DNA of 64,000 nt, from assembly GCF_021284765.1 (NCBI RefSeq), contig NZ_CP089924.1:2374001-2438000 (forward strand), read 5' to 3'. This DNA is from Lysobacter sp. 5GHs7-4. GTDB lineage: Bacteria > Pseudomonadota > Gammaproteobacteria > Xanthomonadales > Xanthomonadaceae. Positions 1 through 8,914 of the stretch are shown here, one piece after another (the stretch's first letter is position 1; each line of letters opens with the position of its first letter). The position numbers and the translations under genes were made by a program. The notes below the pieces were generated by a model, which searched no databases, was not told where the DNA came from, and saw only the letters and a list, made by a program, of their open reading frames with translations.

Positions 1-344
1 AGCAGCGTGCGTTCGACCCGGCCCAGCGCGTCGACGTAGGCGCCGCCCGGCGGTGGCACCACCGCCGCCAGATACACGCCATGCCGCAGCCGCGCTCCCA
101 GTTGCGCCGCCAGCGCCGGCATCAGCACCCCAGCCAGCGAATGCGCGACGATCACCACCTCGCCGACGCCGCGGCGGTCCAGTTCGGCGACCAGATCCCG
201 CGCGCATTGCGCCGGGCTCGCGTCCGCATGCCGGCACGGGACATCCAGCGCCAGCGCCGGCGTGGCCATGCGCTCGGCCACCGCATGCCAGACCCAGGCA
301 CCGACGCCGGCGCCGTGCAACAGCAAGGTGGTGGGATGCGACAT
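1..344 (-). CDS. alpha/beta hydrolase, C-terminus cut by window edge
   Basis: Only the first 114 codons are inside the window; the gene runs off the left edge. The start ATG is at 344, with an AGGACT-like ribosome site upstream. The N-terminus carries an oxyanion-type HGAG turn at residues 10-13 and the nucleophile elbow HSLAG (Ser about 69), both typical of the alpha/beta-hydrolase_6 group of small esterases and lactonases. No signal peptide is visible, so it is probably cytoplasmic. The substrate cannot be told: the acid and histidine of the catalytic triad lie outside the window. It is followed upstream on the same strand by the beta-lactamase-like gene, 84 bp away. Confidence 0.8.
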   Translation of the reverse strand, partial: MSHPTTLLLHGAGVGAWVWHAVAERMATPALALDVPCRHADASPAQCARDLVAELDRRGVGEVVIVAHSLAGVLMPALAAQLGARLRHGVYLAAVVPPPGGAYVDALGRVERTL

Positions 345-428
345 GCGGCGAGTCCTGTGCGACGGTGGGAGTGACCGCAGGCTAGGCGCGGCGACTGCCA
401 GCTTCTGTCAGCAGCGCCTGCGCCCGCA

Positions 429-2336
429 TCAGGCCCACAAGCGCAACGGCCACAGCCCCCAGGCGGCCAGCACCAGCGTCCATTGCAGCAGGGCCAGCAT
501 CGCGACCGCATCGATGCCCGCCACCGCGCCCTTCGGCCGCAGGCGCAGATGGCGCCACAGTCCGAACGCCAGCGCCAAGGGCAGCGCACAGCCGACCGCC
601 GTCAACAGGCCGCTGCCCCAGGTGAGATCGCCGAGCTGCAGGAACGACTGCCGGTACAGCAGCGGCGCCGGCAGCAACAGCGCCAGCGTCGCCAGCCAGG
701 GCGCGAAGGCCGGATCGCGCGGACGCAAACGGCGCCACCCGGCGCGCAGGCTGCCGCCCAGCAACAACCAGACCAGGGCCAGCGCGCCGACCGCGAGGCT
801 GGTCCAAAGCAGAATCAGTTTCCACAAAGCGATGCGCTGGTAGCTCTGGCTGGCAGTGGCGATCACCTGCGCGCCATCGGTCGCGCGCAACAGCGCGTGC
901 GAAGCGAGCAGACGGTCGGGCGCGCGGAACAGCGCGCCGCCCAGCGGCGTCAGCGCCACGGCCTGGCCCTGGAACGGCAGCAGTCGCAGTCCGTCGCCTT
1001 CGCGCCGCAGACGCACGAAGCCCAGCGTGGTGTCCAGCCACGCGAACGCGGCGAAGCGATTAGGCGCCGGCACATAGTGGCCTTCCCAATCCTGCAGGCG
1101 CAGCGACGACGGCCGCGGCGGCGCGGCGTGCGCGGCGGGCAGGTTCAGGGCCTGGATCAGGTGCCGGTCCAGCGCGCCGTAGTCGGCGGTCTCGCTATCG
1201 GTATTGCTGGCGACGAAGAACGCGCGCTGCTGTCGCGGAAACAGGCACAGCATCGCGCGATAGCCGACCGTGCTGCCGCCGTGGCAGCGGCCGAGCGCGC
1301 CGTGCCGGTCGCGTGTCAGCAAGCCCAGCGCATAGCCCACCTGCAGACCGGCGCCGGCGGCCTCGGTACCCTGCGGGTGGCCCATGCCGCGCAGCAGGGT
1401 CGGATCGATAAAGGGGCGGCCGGCGATGCGGCCGTCGCTCATCAGAAAGCGCGCATAGCGCGCCATGTCGGCGGCGGTGGTGCGGAACTGGCCCGCTGGC
1501 CGCAGGTACATCGGCACGGTCGGATGCGTGCGGCCGCCCTCGAAATGGCCCATCGCCAGGCGCGCGTCGCTGCGCTGATCCGCGTAGCCGAAGCTGCTGT
1601 CGTGCATGCCCAGCGGGCGCAGCAGTTCGCGGTCGAGGTAGCGCTCGTAGCGCTCGCCGCTCAGCGTTTCCACGATCATGCCCAGCAGGGTGTAGCCGCT
1701 GTTGGAATACGACACCCGCGTGCCCGGGCGGCTGCGCACGGGCAAGCGTCCGCGCTGGCCCGCGAAGGCCTGCGCCAGCGGCGTGTCCGGCGTCGGCCGC
1801 AGACTGAACACCTGACTGAAGCGCGCGTCGTCCAAGCCCGCGGTGTGGTCCAGCAGGTGGCGCAGGCGCGGCGGATCGGTGGCCGCCCAGGGGTTGTCGA
1901 ACGCGATGCCCGGCAACAGCTCGGCCACCGGCTGGTCCAGCCGCAGCCGGCCTTCGCTGACCAGGCGCAGCACACCGGTGGCGAGCAGGGTCTTGGTCAC
2001 CGAACCGACCTGTACCTTGTGGTCGGCGCGCAGCGGCTCGCCGGTGCGCGCGTCCTTGAGGCCGGCGGCGCCGACGCGCACGCCTTGCGGGTCGACCACC
2101 GCCCAAGTGGCGCCGGTCAGGCCCTGCTGACGCAGCGTGGCGGACAGGTCGGCGTCGAGTTCGGCGGCGCCCAGTCCGGACACCGGCAGTAGCCATACCA
2201 GCAGCCACGCCCGCAAACAGATCCGCCAGCCGCGCAGCGGCGATGTCGTTGGAGTCCTGTTCAAACGGGCGCCTGCGATTCCGGGATGGGCCGAGTCTGC
2301 GTCATCGCCGGCCGCGGGCCCCGTGGATAAGGTCAT
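429..2336 (-). CDS. Serine hydrolase, class C beta-lactamase/PBP4*-like, with C-terminal membrane domain
   Basis: The 635-residue protein has a hydrophobic export segment at about residues 40-58, then a beta-lactamase (class C, Pfam Beta-lactamase) domain. The catalytic set is complete: SVTK (Ser112, Lys115), YSN at 210-212 and HGG at 352-354 in place of KTG. Residues about 500-635 contain about four hydrophobic helices, so the catalytic domain is held on the outer face of the inner membrane. Such proteins are usually D-Ala peptidases, esterases or of unknown substrate rather than true beta-lactamases. The ATG at 2336 follows AGGACC at a longish distance; a TTG at 2264 is an alternative start. 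It is divergent from the fumarase gene. Confidence 0.88.
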   Translation of the reverse strand: MTLSTGPAAGDDADSAHPGIAGARLNRTPTTSPLRGWRICLRAWLLVWLLPVSGLGAAELDADLSATLRQQGLTGATWAVVDPQGVRVGAAGLKDARTGEPLRADHKVQVGSVTKTLLATGVLRLVSEGRLRLDQPVAELLPGIAFDNPWAATDPPRLRHLLDHTAGLDDARFSQVFSLRPTPDTPLAQAFAGQRGRLPVRSRPGTRVSYSNSGYTLLGMIVETLSGERYERYLDRELLRPLGMHDSSFGYADQRSDARLAMGHFEGGRTHPTVPMYLRPAGQFRTTAADMARYARFLMSDGRIAGRPFIDPTLLRGMGHPQGTEAAGAGLQVGYALGLLTRDRHGALGRCHGGSTVGYRAMLCLFPRQQRAFFVASNTDSETADYGALDRHLIQALNLPAAHAAPPRPSSLRLQDWEGHYVPAPNRFAAFAWLDTTLGFVRLRREGDGLRLLPFQGQAVALTPLGGALFRAPDRLLASHALLRATDGAQVIATASQSYQRIALWKLILLWTSLAVGALALVWLLLGGSLRAGWRRLRPRDPAFAPWLATLALLLPAPLLYRQSFLQLGDLTWGSGLLTAVGCALPLALAFGLWRHLRLRPKGAVAGIDAVAMLALLQWTLVLAAWGLWPLRLWA

Positions 2337-2442
2337 TAGGACGCAGGTCCTATCCGCGTCGCGTGCACCCGCAATTTCAAGGGTTTAGCCCTCCGGCCCG
2401 GCGCGCCGCGGTGTCGATTACGGGCGCCGCGCGCGCGCCGGT

Positions 2443-2448
2443 TAGAAT
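2443..2448 (+). promoter_or_regulatory. Candidate -10 element (TAGAAT) for fumarase
   Basis: TAGAAT lies 30 bp before the GTG start of the fumarase gene in the gap between two divergent genes. No convincing -35 box stands at 16-18 bp, so the assignment rests on the hexamer and its position alone. Confidence 0.3.
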
Positions 2449-2478
2449 GGCGATCCCCACCGCCAGCCAACGCCCGCC

Positions 2479-4038
2479 GTGACCGCCAGCCCGTCCTCAG
2501 CCGCCCACAGCGGCCCGGTCGTCATCCGTCAGGACGACCTGATCCAGTCCATCGCCGATGGCCTGCAGTACATCAGCTATTACCACCCGGTCGATTACAT
2601 CAAGAATCTGACCAAAGCCTACGAGCGCGAGGAAAGCGTCGCCGCCAAGGATGCGATCGCGCAGATCCTGATCAACTCGCGCATGTGCGCCGAGGGCCAC
2701 CGGCCGATCTGCCAGGACACCGGCATCGTCACCGTGTTCCTGGAAATCGGCATGGACGTGCGCTGGGACGGCGCGACCATGGGCGTGGAGGACATGGTCA
2801 ACGAAGGCGTGCGCCGCGCCTACAACCATCCCGACAACAAGCTGCGCGCCAGCGTGCTGGCCGATCCGGCCGGCAAGCGCGCCAACACCCGCGACAACAC
2901 CCCGGCGGTCGTCAACGTCAAGGTCGTGCCCGGCAACACGGTTGACGTGATCGTCGCGGCCAAGGGCGGCGGTTCGGAAGCCAAGTCCAAGTTCGCCATG
3001 CTCAACCCGTCGGATTCCATCGTCGACTGGGTGCTCAAGACCGTGCCGACCATGGGCGCGGGCTGGTGCCCGCCGGGCATGCTCGGCATCGGCATCGGCG
3101 GCACCGCCGAGAAGGCGATGCTGCTGGCCAAGGAATCGCTGATGGAGCCGATCGACATCACCGAGTTGCAGGCGCGCGGCGCCAGCAATCGCGCCGAAGA
3201 GCTGCGCCTGGAGCTGTACGAGAAGGTCAACGCGCTGGGCATCGGCGCGCAGGGCCTGGGCGGCCTGACCACCGTGCTGGACATCAAGGTCAAGGATTAC
3301 CCGACCCACGCCGCCAACCTGCCGGTGGCGATGATTCCCAACTGCGCGGCCACCCGCCACGCGCATTTCACTCTCGACGGCAGCGGCCCGGTGATGCTGG
3401 ACCCGCCGTCGCTGGAAGACTGGCCCAAGCTGACTTACGACGCGTCCAAGGGCCGTCGCGTCGATCTGGACACGGTCACGCCGGAAGAGGTCGCGAGCTG
3501 GAAGCCCGGCGAAGTGCTGCTGCTCAACGGCAAGCTGCTGACCGGCCGCGACGCCGCGCACAAGCGCATGGTCGACATGCTCAACAAGGGCGAGGCGCTG
3601 CCGGTCGACTTCAAGGGCCGCTTCATCTACTACGTCGGTCCGGTCGATCCGGTGCGCGACGAGGTCGTGGGCCCGGCCGGCCCGACCACGGCCACGCGCA
3701 TGGACAAGTTCACCGAGCAGGTGCTGGCGCAGACCGGCCTGCTGGGCATGGTCGGCAAGGCCGAGCGCGGCCCGGTCGCGATCGAGGCGATCAAGAAGCA
3801 CCGTTCGGTCTATCTGATGGCGGTCGGCGGCGCGGCGTATCTGGTGTCCAAGGCGATCAAAGCGTCGCGCGTGGTCGGTTTCGCCGACCTGGGCATGGAG
3901 GCGATCTACGAATTCACCGTGCAGGACATGCCGGTGACCGTGGCCGTGGACAGCGCCGGCGAGTCGGTGCACAAGACCGGCCCCAAGGAATGGCAGGCGC
4001 GTATCGGCAAGATTCCGGTGGTGGTGGAATCCGTCTGA
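2479..4038 (+). CDS. fumA: Class I (4Fe-4S) fumarate hydratase
   Basis: Catalyses fumarate plus water to L-malate in the TCA cycle using a labile [4Fe-4S] cluster. The protein has 519 residues, the usual class I length. Three cysteines at 78 (PICQDTG), 197 (GAGWCPPG) and 289 (IPNCAATRH) are spaced 119 and 92 residues apart, close to the cluster ligands of E. coli FumA (105, 224, 318). The start is a GTG; no upstream in-frame ATG fits. It is transcribed alone: a divergent hydrolase lies upstream and a hairpin with a T-run closes it. Its oxygen sensitivity contrasts with class II FumC, which is not in this window. Functionally it connects to the succinate dehydrogenase locus at 20.8-24.6 kb. 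Confidence 0.96.
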   Translation: MTASPSSAAHSGPVVIRQDDLIQSIADGLQYISYYHPVDYIKNLTKAYEREESVAAKDAIAQILINSRMCAEGHRPICQDTGIVTVFLEIGMDVRWDGATMGVEDMVNEGVRRAYNHPDNKLRASVLADPAGKRANTRDNTPAVVNVKVVPGNTVDVIVAAKGGGSEAKSKFAMLNPSDSIVDWVLKTVPTMGAGWCPPGMLGIGIGGTAEKAMLLAKESLMEPIDITELQARGASNRAEELRLELYEKVNALGIGAQGLGGLTTVLDIKVKDYPTHAANLPVAMIPNCAATRHAHFTLDGSGPVMLDPPSLEDWPKLTYDASKGRRVDLDTVTPEEVASWKPGEVLLLNGKLLTGRDAAHKRMVDMLNKGEALPVDFKGRFIYYVGPVDPVRDEVVGPAGPTTATRMDKFTEQVLAQTGLLGMVGKAERGPVAIEAIKKHRSVYLMAVGGAAYLVSKAIKASRVVGFADLGMEAIYEFTVQDMPVTVAVDSAGESVHKTGPKEWQARIGKIPVVVESV

Positions 4039-4050
4039 CGTGCAACTACT

Positions 4051-4080
4051 GGCGGCCTTACGGGGCCGCCGGTGCTTTTG
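4051..4080 (+). terminator. Rho-independent terminator after fumarase
   Basis: GGCGGCC and GGCCGCC arms around a short loop are followed by TGCTTTT, 12 bp after the fumarase stop. Confidence 0.7.
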
Positions 4081-4120
4081 GCCTCCCCCTTTGGAAAAGA
4101 GGGATTGAGGGGGATTTGCT
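4080..4120. repeat. Dispersed intergenic repeat with CCCCCTTT/AGGGGG arms
   Basis: The segment contains imperfect inverted arms, CCTCCCCCTTT and GAGGGGGAT, around AAAAGAGGGATT. The last 15 bp of the window (TTCCCCCCTTGAAA) look like the start of another copy, so this seems to be a family of short palindromic intergenic elements rather than a local hairpin. Confidence 0.45.
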
Positions 4121-4148
4121 TTCCGGCCCGTATGTGGGCCAGGCAGCC

Positions 4149-5270
4149 TTAAGCCACGTGATCGTCGTAAGTCCTACCCCCGCGGAACGGCATCAAATGC
4201 TGCTCCACGATCCCGCGCGGCACCGTTTCCAGCTTCATCACCCCGTACTCCGCCGGCCATGCATCGCCTTCGCGCGGCAGCTTGAAGGTGCCCATCAGCA
4301 TGTCCACCAGCGGCAGGTGGATGGCGTAGTTCACGTCGATGTACTCGTACTGCCGCGCGTGGTGCCAGTGGTGGTAGCGCGGCAGCACCAGCACGTACTC
4401 CAGCCAGCCGAAGCGGATGCCCAGGTTGGCGTGCGCCAGCACCGCCTGCAGACCGACCAGGATCACGTAGGCGTTCACCGCCGGCGTCGAGAAACCCAGG
4501 ATCAACAAGGGCAGCAGCACCGCGCTGCGGGTGAGCACGATCTCGACGAAGTGGATGCGCGAGCCGGCCAGCCAGTCCATCTCGCGGCTGGAGTGGTGCA
4601 CGGCGTGGAAGCGCCAGAGCCAGGGAATGTTGTGGTACGCGCGATGCAGCAACGCCTGCGCCAGATCGGCGATGAGCACCGCGATCAGGAACTGCGCCCA
4701 CACCGGCAGGGACTGGATCGCGGTCTTGAGGCCGGGAAACGCGGCCAGGCCGGCGATGGTCGAAGTCGAGGCCGTCACCAGGATCAGGATGAACTGCACC
4801 AGCACGTGGCTCATGAAGAAATAAGCCACGTCGGTGCGCCAGCCCGGCCGCAGCGGCGAGATCCGGCGCTTGCCCAGGTAGTGCTCCAGCGGCACGAACA
4901 CCAGCGCCGAGAAGAACAGCGAGATCACGAACCAGTCCAGGCCCAGCGAGTACGGCGTCTGGCCGATCGCGTCGAACTGCACGTTGCTGCCGCCCAGCAG
5001 CACCGCCAGCGTGGCCGCGCCGACGCCGATCGTGGCCACGCGCTTGTTGCGGTCGCGCAGGATCGCCAGCGTGCCCAGCACGAACGCCGCCACCAGGCCC
5101 ACCAGCAGCAGGTGGCGGGCGAAGACCTCGGTGTAGACGACGCGGAATTCCTTGCTGGTCAGCAGCTGCGGGAAATGGAAGCACAGCACCGCCAGCAGGC
5201 TGAGCAGGCCCAGCAGCGCGGAGGCATAGGCGAAGAACGAACGGCGGGGACGGGGAGCGGCTGGCGTCAT
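4149..5270 (-). CDS. Sterol desaturase / fatty acid hydroxylase family membrane protein
   Basis: A 373-residue polytopic membrane protein with the eight-histidine di-iron signature of the fatty acid hydroxylase superfamily: HRAYH (His209, His213), HAVHH (His222, 225, 226), a lone His near 280, and HHWHH (His300-304). About four to six hydrophobic helices precede and surround these motifs. Members hydroxylate or desaturate sterols, carotenoids or acyl chains; the substrate here is unknown. It is a single gene, convergent with fumarase and upstream, on the same strand, of the patatin gene, in a neighbourhood of lipid-acting enzymes. Confidence 0.9.
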   Translation of the reverse strand: MTPAAPRPRRSFFAYASALLGLLSLLAVLCFHFPQLLTSKEFRVVYTEVFARHLLLVGLVAAFVLGTLAILRDRNKRVATIGVGAATLAVLLGGSNVQFDAIGQTPYSLGLDWFVISLFFSALVFVPLEHYLGKRRISPLRPGWRTDVAYFFMSHVLVQFILILVTASTSTIAGLAAFPGLKTAIQSLPVWAQFLIAVLIADLAQALLHRAYHNIPWLWRFHAVHHSSREMDWLAGSRIHFVEIVLTRSAVLLPLLILGFSTPAVNAYVILVGLQAVLAHANLGIRFGWLEYVLVLPRYHHWHHARQYEYIDVNYAIHLPLVDMLMGTFKLPREGDAWPAEYGVMKLETVPRGIVEQHLMPFRGGRTYDDHVA

Positions 5271-5423
5271 GGTGGCAGGTGGGTGGCGCCGCGAGTGGCG
5301 GCGTCAGCTTAGCGCAACGCCGGGCCGCGGCCAGCCTGCGGCCTGAGCATGCCAACGGGCACCCCCGCGCCGATCAATCGTTTTCGCCGATCCGTTGCCG
5401 CATTGCGGTCCCGTGCACGCGCG

Positions 5424-6380
5424 CTAAAGGCTGCGCGCCAACCGTTCCAGCATCTGCTGCGTATCCGGCTTGGCCAGATACTCCTTGGCCATGAACTCCA
5501 GTGCGATCAGGTTGGTCGAGCTGGTGTCGTCCAGATCGTCCAGGCCGATGTGCAGGTGTTCCTGCATGCGGAAATACGCATCGCCGACCAGTTGCCGCGC
5601 GATGTAGTCGACCGAATCGGTGTTGCCGTCGAACAGCACGTCGATGATCGGCACCGCCCATTCCAGTGCGCCCCAGCCGCGCGCGGCCGCCAGCGGGATG
5701 CTGCGCGTGCGCTCGCCGGTGCCCACCGACAGCACCACCAGGTCGCGGCTGTTGTCGACCTGCGCGTCCTTGCGCAGGGCTTCGGCGATCGCGCAGGCGG
5801 TGGGATTGTTGGCGACCACGCCGCCGTCGATCAGGGCGCAGTCCTGGCCTTCGATCTTCATCGCATGCGCGGGGAAATAGGTCGGCGCCGCCGACGAGGC
5901 CCGGCACACCTCCCACAAGGGCAGGGCGCGATGCTTGGCGTTGTAGCTCTTGAACATCACCGGCGTACGCGAAATCGTGTCGTAGGCGGTGATCAGCAGC
6001 GGCACCTGCGCGTCGCCCAGCGTGGCCTGGCCGAACACCCGCTGGAGCACTTCTTCCAGGCCGCGCGCGTCGTACTTGGGCGCCGAGATGCCGGCCGTTA
6101 GCAAGGCGCCGCTGCGCACCCACAGGCGCTCGGCGATGCCCGGAAAGATGGTGTGGCGATGGTCGCGATACAGGTCGGCCATCGCCGCGGGCGCCAGCCC
6201 GATCGCCAGGCCGGCGGCAACGATGGCGCCGGTGGAACTGCCCGCGAGCAGGTCGAACGACTTCGGCAATCCGGGTTTGCCGGCCCGCTCCAGGGCCTGC
6301 TCGACGCCGGCCAGCCACAGGCAGCTGACCAGGCCGCGGATGCCGCCGCCATCCAGCGACAGGATGCGGCGCATTTGCAT
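5424..6380 (-). CDS. Patatin-like phospholipase
   Basis: A 318-residue protein with the full patatin signature: the glycine-rich oxyanion loop GGGIRG at residues 11-16, the nucleophile GSSTG (Ser49) and the DGG dyad aspartate at 185. No signal peptide or membrane helix is present, so it is a cytosolic or peripherally bound acyl hydrolase. The N-terminal ILSLDGGGIRG resembles the patatin effectors of CBASS, but there is no cyclase, Cap2/Cap3 or HORMA gene beside it, so a housekeeping lipid role is the simpler reading. It lies 97 bp downstream of pldA on the same strand. Confidence 0.9.
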   Translation of the reverse strand: MQMRRILSLDGGGIRGLVSCLWLAGVEQALERAGKPGLPKSFDLLAGSSTGAIVAAGLAIGLAPAAMADLYRDHRHTIFPGIAERLWVRSGALLTAGISAPKYDARGLEEVLQRVFGQATLGDAQVPLLITAYDTISRTPVMFKSYNAKHRALPLWEVCRASSAAPTYFPAHAMKIEGQDCALIDGGVVANNPTACAIAEALRKDAQVDNSRDLVVLSVGTGERTRSIPLAAARGWGALEWAVPIIDVLFDGNTDSVDYIARQLVGDAYFRMQEHLHIGLDDLDDTSSTNLIALEFMAKEYLAKPDTQQMLERLARSL

Positions 6381-6477
6381 GGGGGAATCTCGCGCGAGTG
6401 TGGGGTAGGTCGAGCCTAACCCGGCGCTGTCGCGCGGTTTGCGAACGCGGACCGGCCGCGTTTTCGATTCCGTGCGC

Positions 6478-7662
6478 TCAGTACCATTCCAGCAGCGATA
6501 CGCCCAAGCCGATGTAGGTCGCGCGGTGGTTGTAGTCGATCATGCTTTCGCCGTAGCCGTCGAACACCTGCAGGTGCCCGCGCAGGGCGTTGTGGATCGG
6601 GAAACCCCAGTCGAACTGCAACGCGCCGTGGGAACGGTCGCCGCCGCGCAGCGAATGCCGCGCCATCAGGCTGAACTCGTGGCCGCCGCGGCGATGCACC
6701 ACGGTCATGTCGCCGCGGCCCAGGTAATCCTCGATGTCCGGGTTGTCGTCGTCGTTGCCGTCGGAGATGCGCCACCACGGCCGCAGCGTCACCGCCCAGT
6801 CCTCGCGGTCCAGGCCGATGTTGGCCATCACCCGGTTCCAGCTGCGCGAGAACGGATCGGCGCGGCCGTTGGACTGGTGGTTCAGGCCGATCGCGGCCAT
6901 GCGTCCGTTCCAGCCGCCGATGCGGTAGTTGTTGCGGAACACCAGCAGCACTTCCGGCTCGTAATTGGTTTCGCGGAACGGCCGCGAGTTGTCGCCGTTG
7001 TAGACCTGCCAGCGCGAGCTCTGGGTGTAGCCCATCCAGATGTCGCCGTTGTCGCCGAACAGGTTCTCCACCGCCTTGGTCTTGAAGCTGAGCTGGAACT
7101 TGGCCTCGACGCTGGTCAGCGACTGCGGTGTTTGCACCTGATTGCGCGGGTTGGGCGAGTAGGGCTGCTCGTTGACGTCGCTGGTCCAGAACGCCGGCAG
7201 CAGGTAGACCGGTTTGTAGGCGCGGAAGTTGAACACGCCCAGTTTGGAATCCTTGGCCAGTTCCCAGCGGCTGTCGAGCAGGCCGCCCTTGCCGGCGTTG
7301 GCGATCGCGCTGTCCAGCGGCGCCTCGTTCGGATAAAGATCGTTACGGCGCTGGCGCGCGGTCTCGCTTTCGGCCGGCGGCGCGCGGCCCTCGATCTGAT
7401 CGGCCAGCTCCAGATTGCGCTGGATCGCCTTGGCCTCCTTGGCTGCGACGTCGGCCGCGCGCGTGTTGGGCGCCTGCCGGTTCAGGGCCTTGTCGTAACA
7501 GGCCAGGCGGTCGGCGTCGCCGGCGATCGCGATGCAGGCCTCGGGCGTGGCCGGCGCGGGCGGCTGCTGCGCCGTGGCCAGCGGTGCGACGGCGGCCAGC
7601 GCCAGCGCCAACGGTGTGATCGGGGCGCGCGACCGGCGCGCGAGATTCTCGGTGGAGCTCAT
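6478..7662 (-). CDS. pldA: Outer membrane phospholipase A (OMPLA)
   Basis: Hydrolyses phospholipids that reach the outer leaflet of the outer membrane. The 394-residue product has an export signal (about 1-31), a linker with CACYD-like low-complexity sequence, and the OMPLA barrel from about residue 105. The catalytic motif NHQSNG (His262, Ser264) is intact, and YxxxYLLPAFW and the C-terminal aromatic residues fit a 12-strand barrel. I chose ATG 7662 because AGGGAAG sits 8 bp before it; a TTG two codons upstream would be too close to that site. Next to the patatin gene, suggesting a pair acting on lipids on the two sides of the envelope (inference). Confidence 0.92.
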   Translation of the reverse strand: MSSTENLARRSRAPITPLALALAAVAPLATAQQPPAPATPEACIAIAGDADRLACYDKALNRQAPNTRAADVAAKEAKAIQRNLELADQIEGRAPPAESETARQRRNDLYPNEAPLDSAIANAGKGGLLDSRWELAKDSKLGVFNFRAYKPVYLLPAFWTSDVNEQPYSPNPRNQVQTPQSLTSVEAKFQLSFKTKAVENLFGDNGDIWMGYTQSSRWQVYNGDNSRPFRETNYEPEVLLVFRNNYRIGGWNGRMAAIGLNHQSNGRADPFSRSWNRVMANIGLDREDWAVTLRPWWRISDGNDDDNPDIEDYLGRGDMTVVHRRGGHEFSLMARHSLRGGDRSHGALQFDWGFPIHNALRGHLQVFDGYGESMIDYNHRATYIGLGVSLLEWY

Positions 7663-7795
7663 CGGCAAACTTCCCTGGTTCCAAACAATCTGCGCCGACA
7701 GTGTGTCTGCCGGCGCCTGCGGTTTCCACTTTCTCCCGGCCGCGATTGCGCCGGGTCCGCAATATCCGCACGCGAATCCGCGCGATCGCCGGCGT

Positions 7796-8281
7796 TTAGA
7801 AAATCCACGCGGCGATGAACAAGGCCACCATCGCGAATGCCAGCCCCAGTTTGAGCACCGTCCCGATCAGTATCCCGACCCAGGTGCCGAAACCGACCTT
7901 GGTCGCCTGGCCGAGCTGGCGGCTGTGGATCAGCTCGCCGGCCAGCGCGCCCACGAAGGGGCCGGCGAACAGGCCGATGGGGCCGAAGAACAGTCCGGCG
8001 AAGGTGCCGATCACCGCGCCGATCAGGGCCAGCTTGCTGGCGCCGACGCGCTTGGCGCCCATCGCCGTGGCCAGGAAATCCACGCCCAGCGAGAGCAGGG
8101 TCAACAGGCCCAGCACGGTCAGCATCAGCCAGCCGACCTGCTCGAAATTACCGGCCCAGGCGGCCAGCAGCATGCCGGCGAATACCAGCGGCAAACCCGG
8201 TAGCGCCGGCAGTACCGTACCGGCGATTCCGACCAGGATCAGCAGCCCGGCCAGCACGTAATAAACAGTCGTGAAATCCAT
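7796..8281 (-). CDS. DUF456 family small membrane protein
   Basis: A 161-residue, highly hydrophobic, glycine-rich protein with about four transmembrane segments in pairs, the pattern of DUF456 (PF04306), including the PGLPLVFAG and GPFVGALAGEL stretches. No enzymatic role is established for the family. The ATG at 8281 gives the usual length and follows a GGGGG tract; an in-frame ATG further upstream would add an unlikely polar tail. It is divergent from the cold-shock gene. Confidence 0.85.
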   Translation of the reverse strand: MDFTTVYYVLAGLLILVGIAGTVLPALPGLPLVFAGMLLAAWAGNFEQVGWLMLTVLGLLTLLSLGVDFLATAMGAKRVGASKLALIGAVIGTFAGLFFGPIGLFAGPFVGALAGELIHSRQLGQATKVGFGTWVGILIGTVLKLGLAFAMVALFIAAWIF

Positions 8282-8496
8282 CCAGAACCCCCGTCCGGAC
8301 AGGCTGTCCGGGCTGTTTGCATTTTGCCCCATGGCGGGGTAAGTTGCGGGCGCTGTGTTTGCCAAGGGTCACCGTGAATCGTGGCCCGATGCGGTTGATC
8401 CTCGATCCGCTACATCGTTGCACCTCGCTTCCTCCTTGCAACCAGCACGCGGCGCGAGCTGCGTTAAACAACTAACGTTTCAAGGAGCAGGTAAAA

Positions 8497-8706
8497 ATGT
8501 CGAACCGTGAATTCGGTACCGTCAAGTGGTTCAACGATGCCAAGGGCTTCGGCTTCATCAGCCGTGAGAACGGCGAAGACGTGTTCGTGCACTTCCGCGC
8601 GATCCAGTCCCAGGGCTTCAAGAGCCTGAAGGAAGGCCAGAAGGTCTCCTTCACCGTCGTGCAGGGCCAGAAGGGTCTGCAGGCCGACGCTGTGGAACCG
8701 CTGTAA
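8497..8706 (+). CDS. cspA: Cold-shock domain protein (CspA family)
   Basis: A 69-residue single cold-shock domain that binds single-stranded RNA and DNA as a chaperone. RNP1 (KGFGFI) and RNP2 (VFVHF) are both present, with the aromatic residues of the binding face. AAGGAGCAGG lies 6-7 bp before the ATG, a strong ribosome site. The 215-bp gap upstream leaves room for the long, structured 5' leader typical of this family, but I cannot identify a specific cold box. A strong terminator follows at once, so it is monocistronic. Confidence 0.97.
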   Translation: MSNREFGTVKWFNDAKGFGFISRENGEDVFVHFRAIQSQGFKSLKEGQKVSFTVVQGQKGLQADAVEPL

Positions 8707-8755
8707 GGCAACACCCCTGATCGAAGCGCAGCCGCGAGGAGGCGCTCAGGACCTG

Positions 8756-8787
8756 AAAAACCCGGCGCGAGCCGGGTTTTTCTTTTT
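8756..8787 (+). terminator. Rho-independent terminator of cspA
   Basis: AAAAACCCGGC - GCGA - GCCGGGTTTTTCTTTTT: a GC-rich stem with an A-run before and a T-run after. Confidence 0.93.
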
Positions 8788-8851
8788 CCGAGATTTATTC
8801 TCGACGCGTGCGTGCGCACCGGGTCGCGAAAGTTTCTAAAACTTTCGATTT

Positions 8852-8888
8852 CGAAATAAAAGAAAAGCGGCCCGCCGCAGCGGGCCGC
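8852..8888 (-). terminator. Rho-independent terminator of the M35 protease gene
   Basis: Arms GCGGCCCGC (8867-8875) and GCGGGCCGC (8880-8888), with a T-rich tract on the minus strand (8853-8866). The same stem recurs at 10239-10260. Confidence 0.9.
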
Positions 8889-8914
8889 CTTCCGGTTTCG
8901 CACCGCCGTTAGTT

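Noticed and set aside
429..2336. Calling the class C-like hydrolase an antibiotic resistance gene
   Set aside because: It has HGG rather than KTG and a large membrane domain, which fits D-Ala peptidase or esterase relatives; the motifs do not show beta-lactam hydrolysis.
5424..6380. CBASS or other anti-phage role for the patatin
   Set aside because: Sequence near GGGIRG resembles CapV, but no nucleotide cyclase, Cap2/Cap3, HORMA or other defence gene is adjacent; pldA is the neighbour instead.
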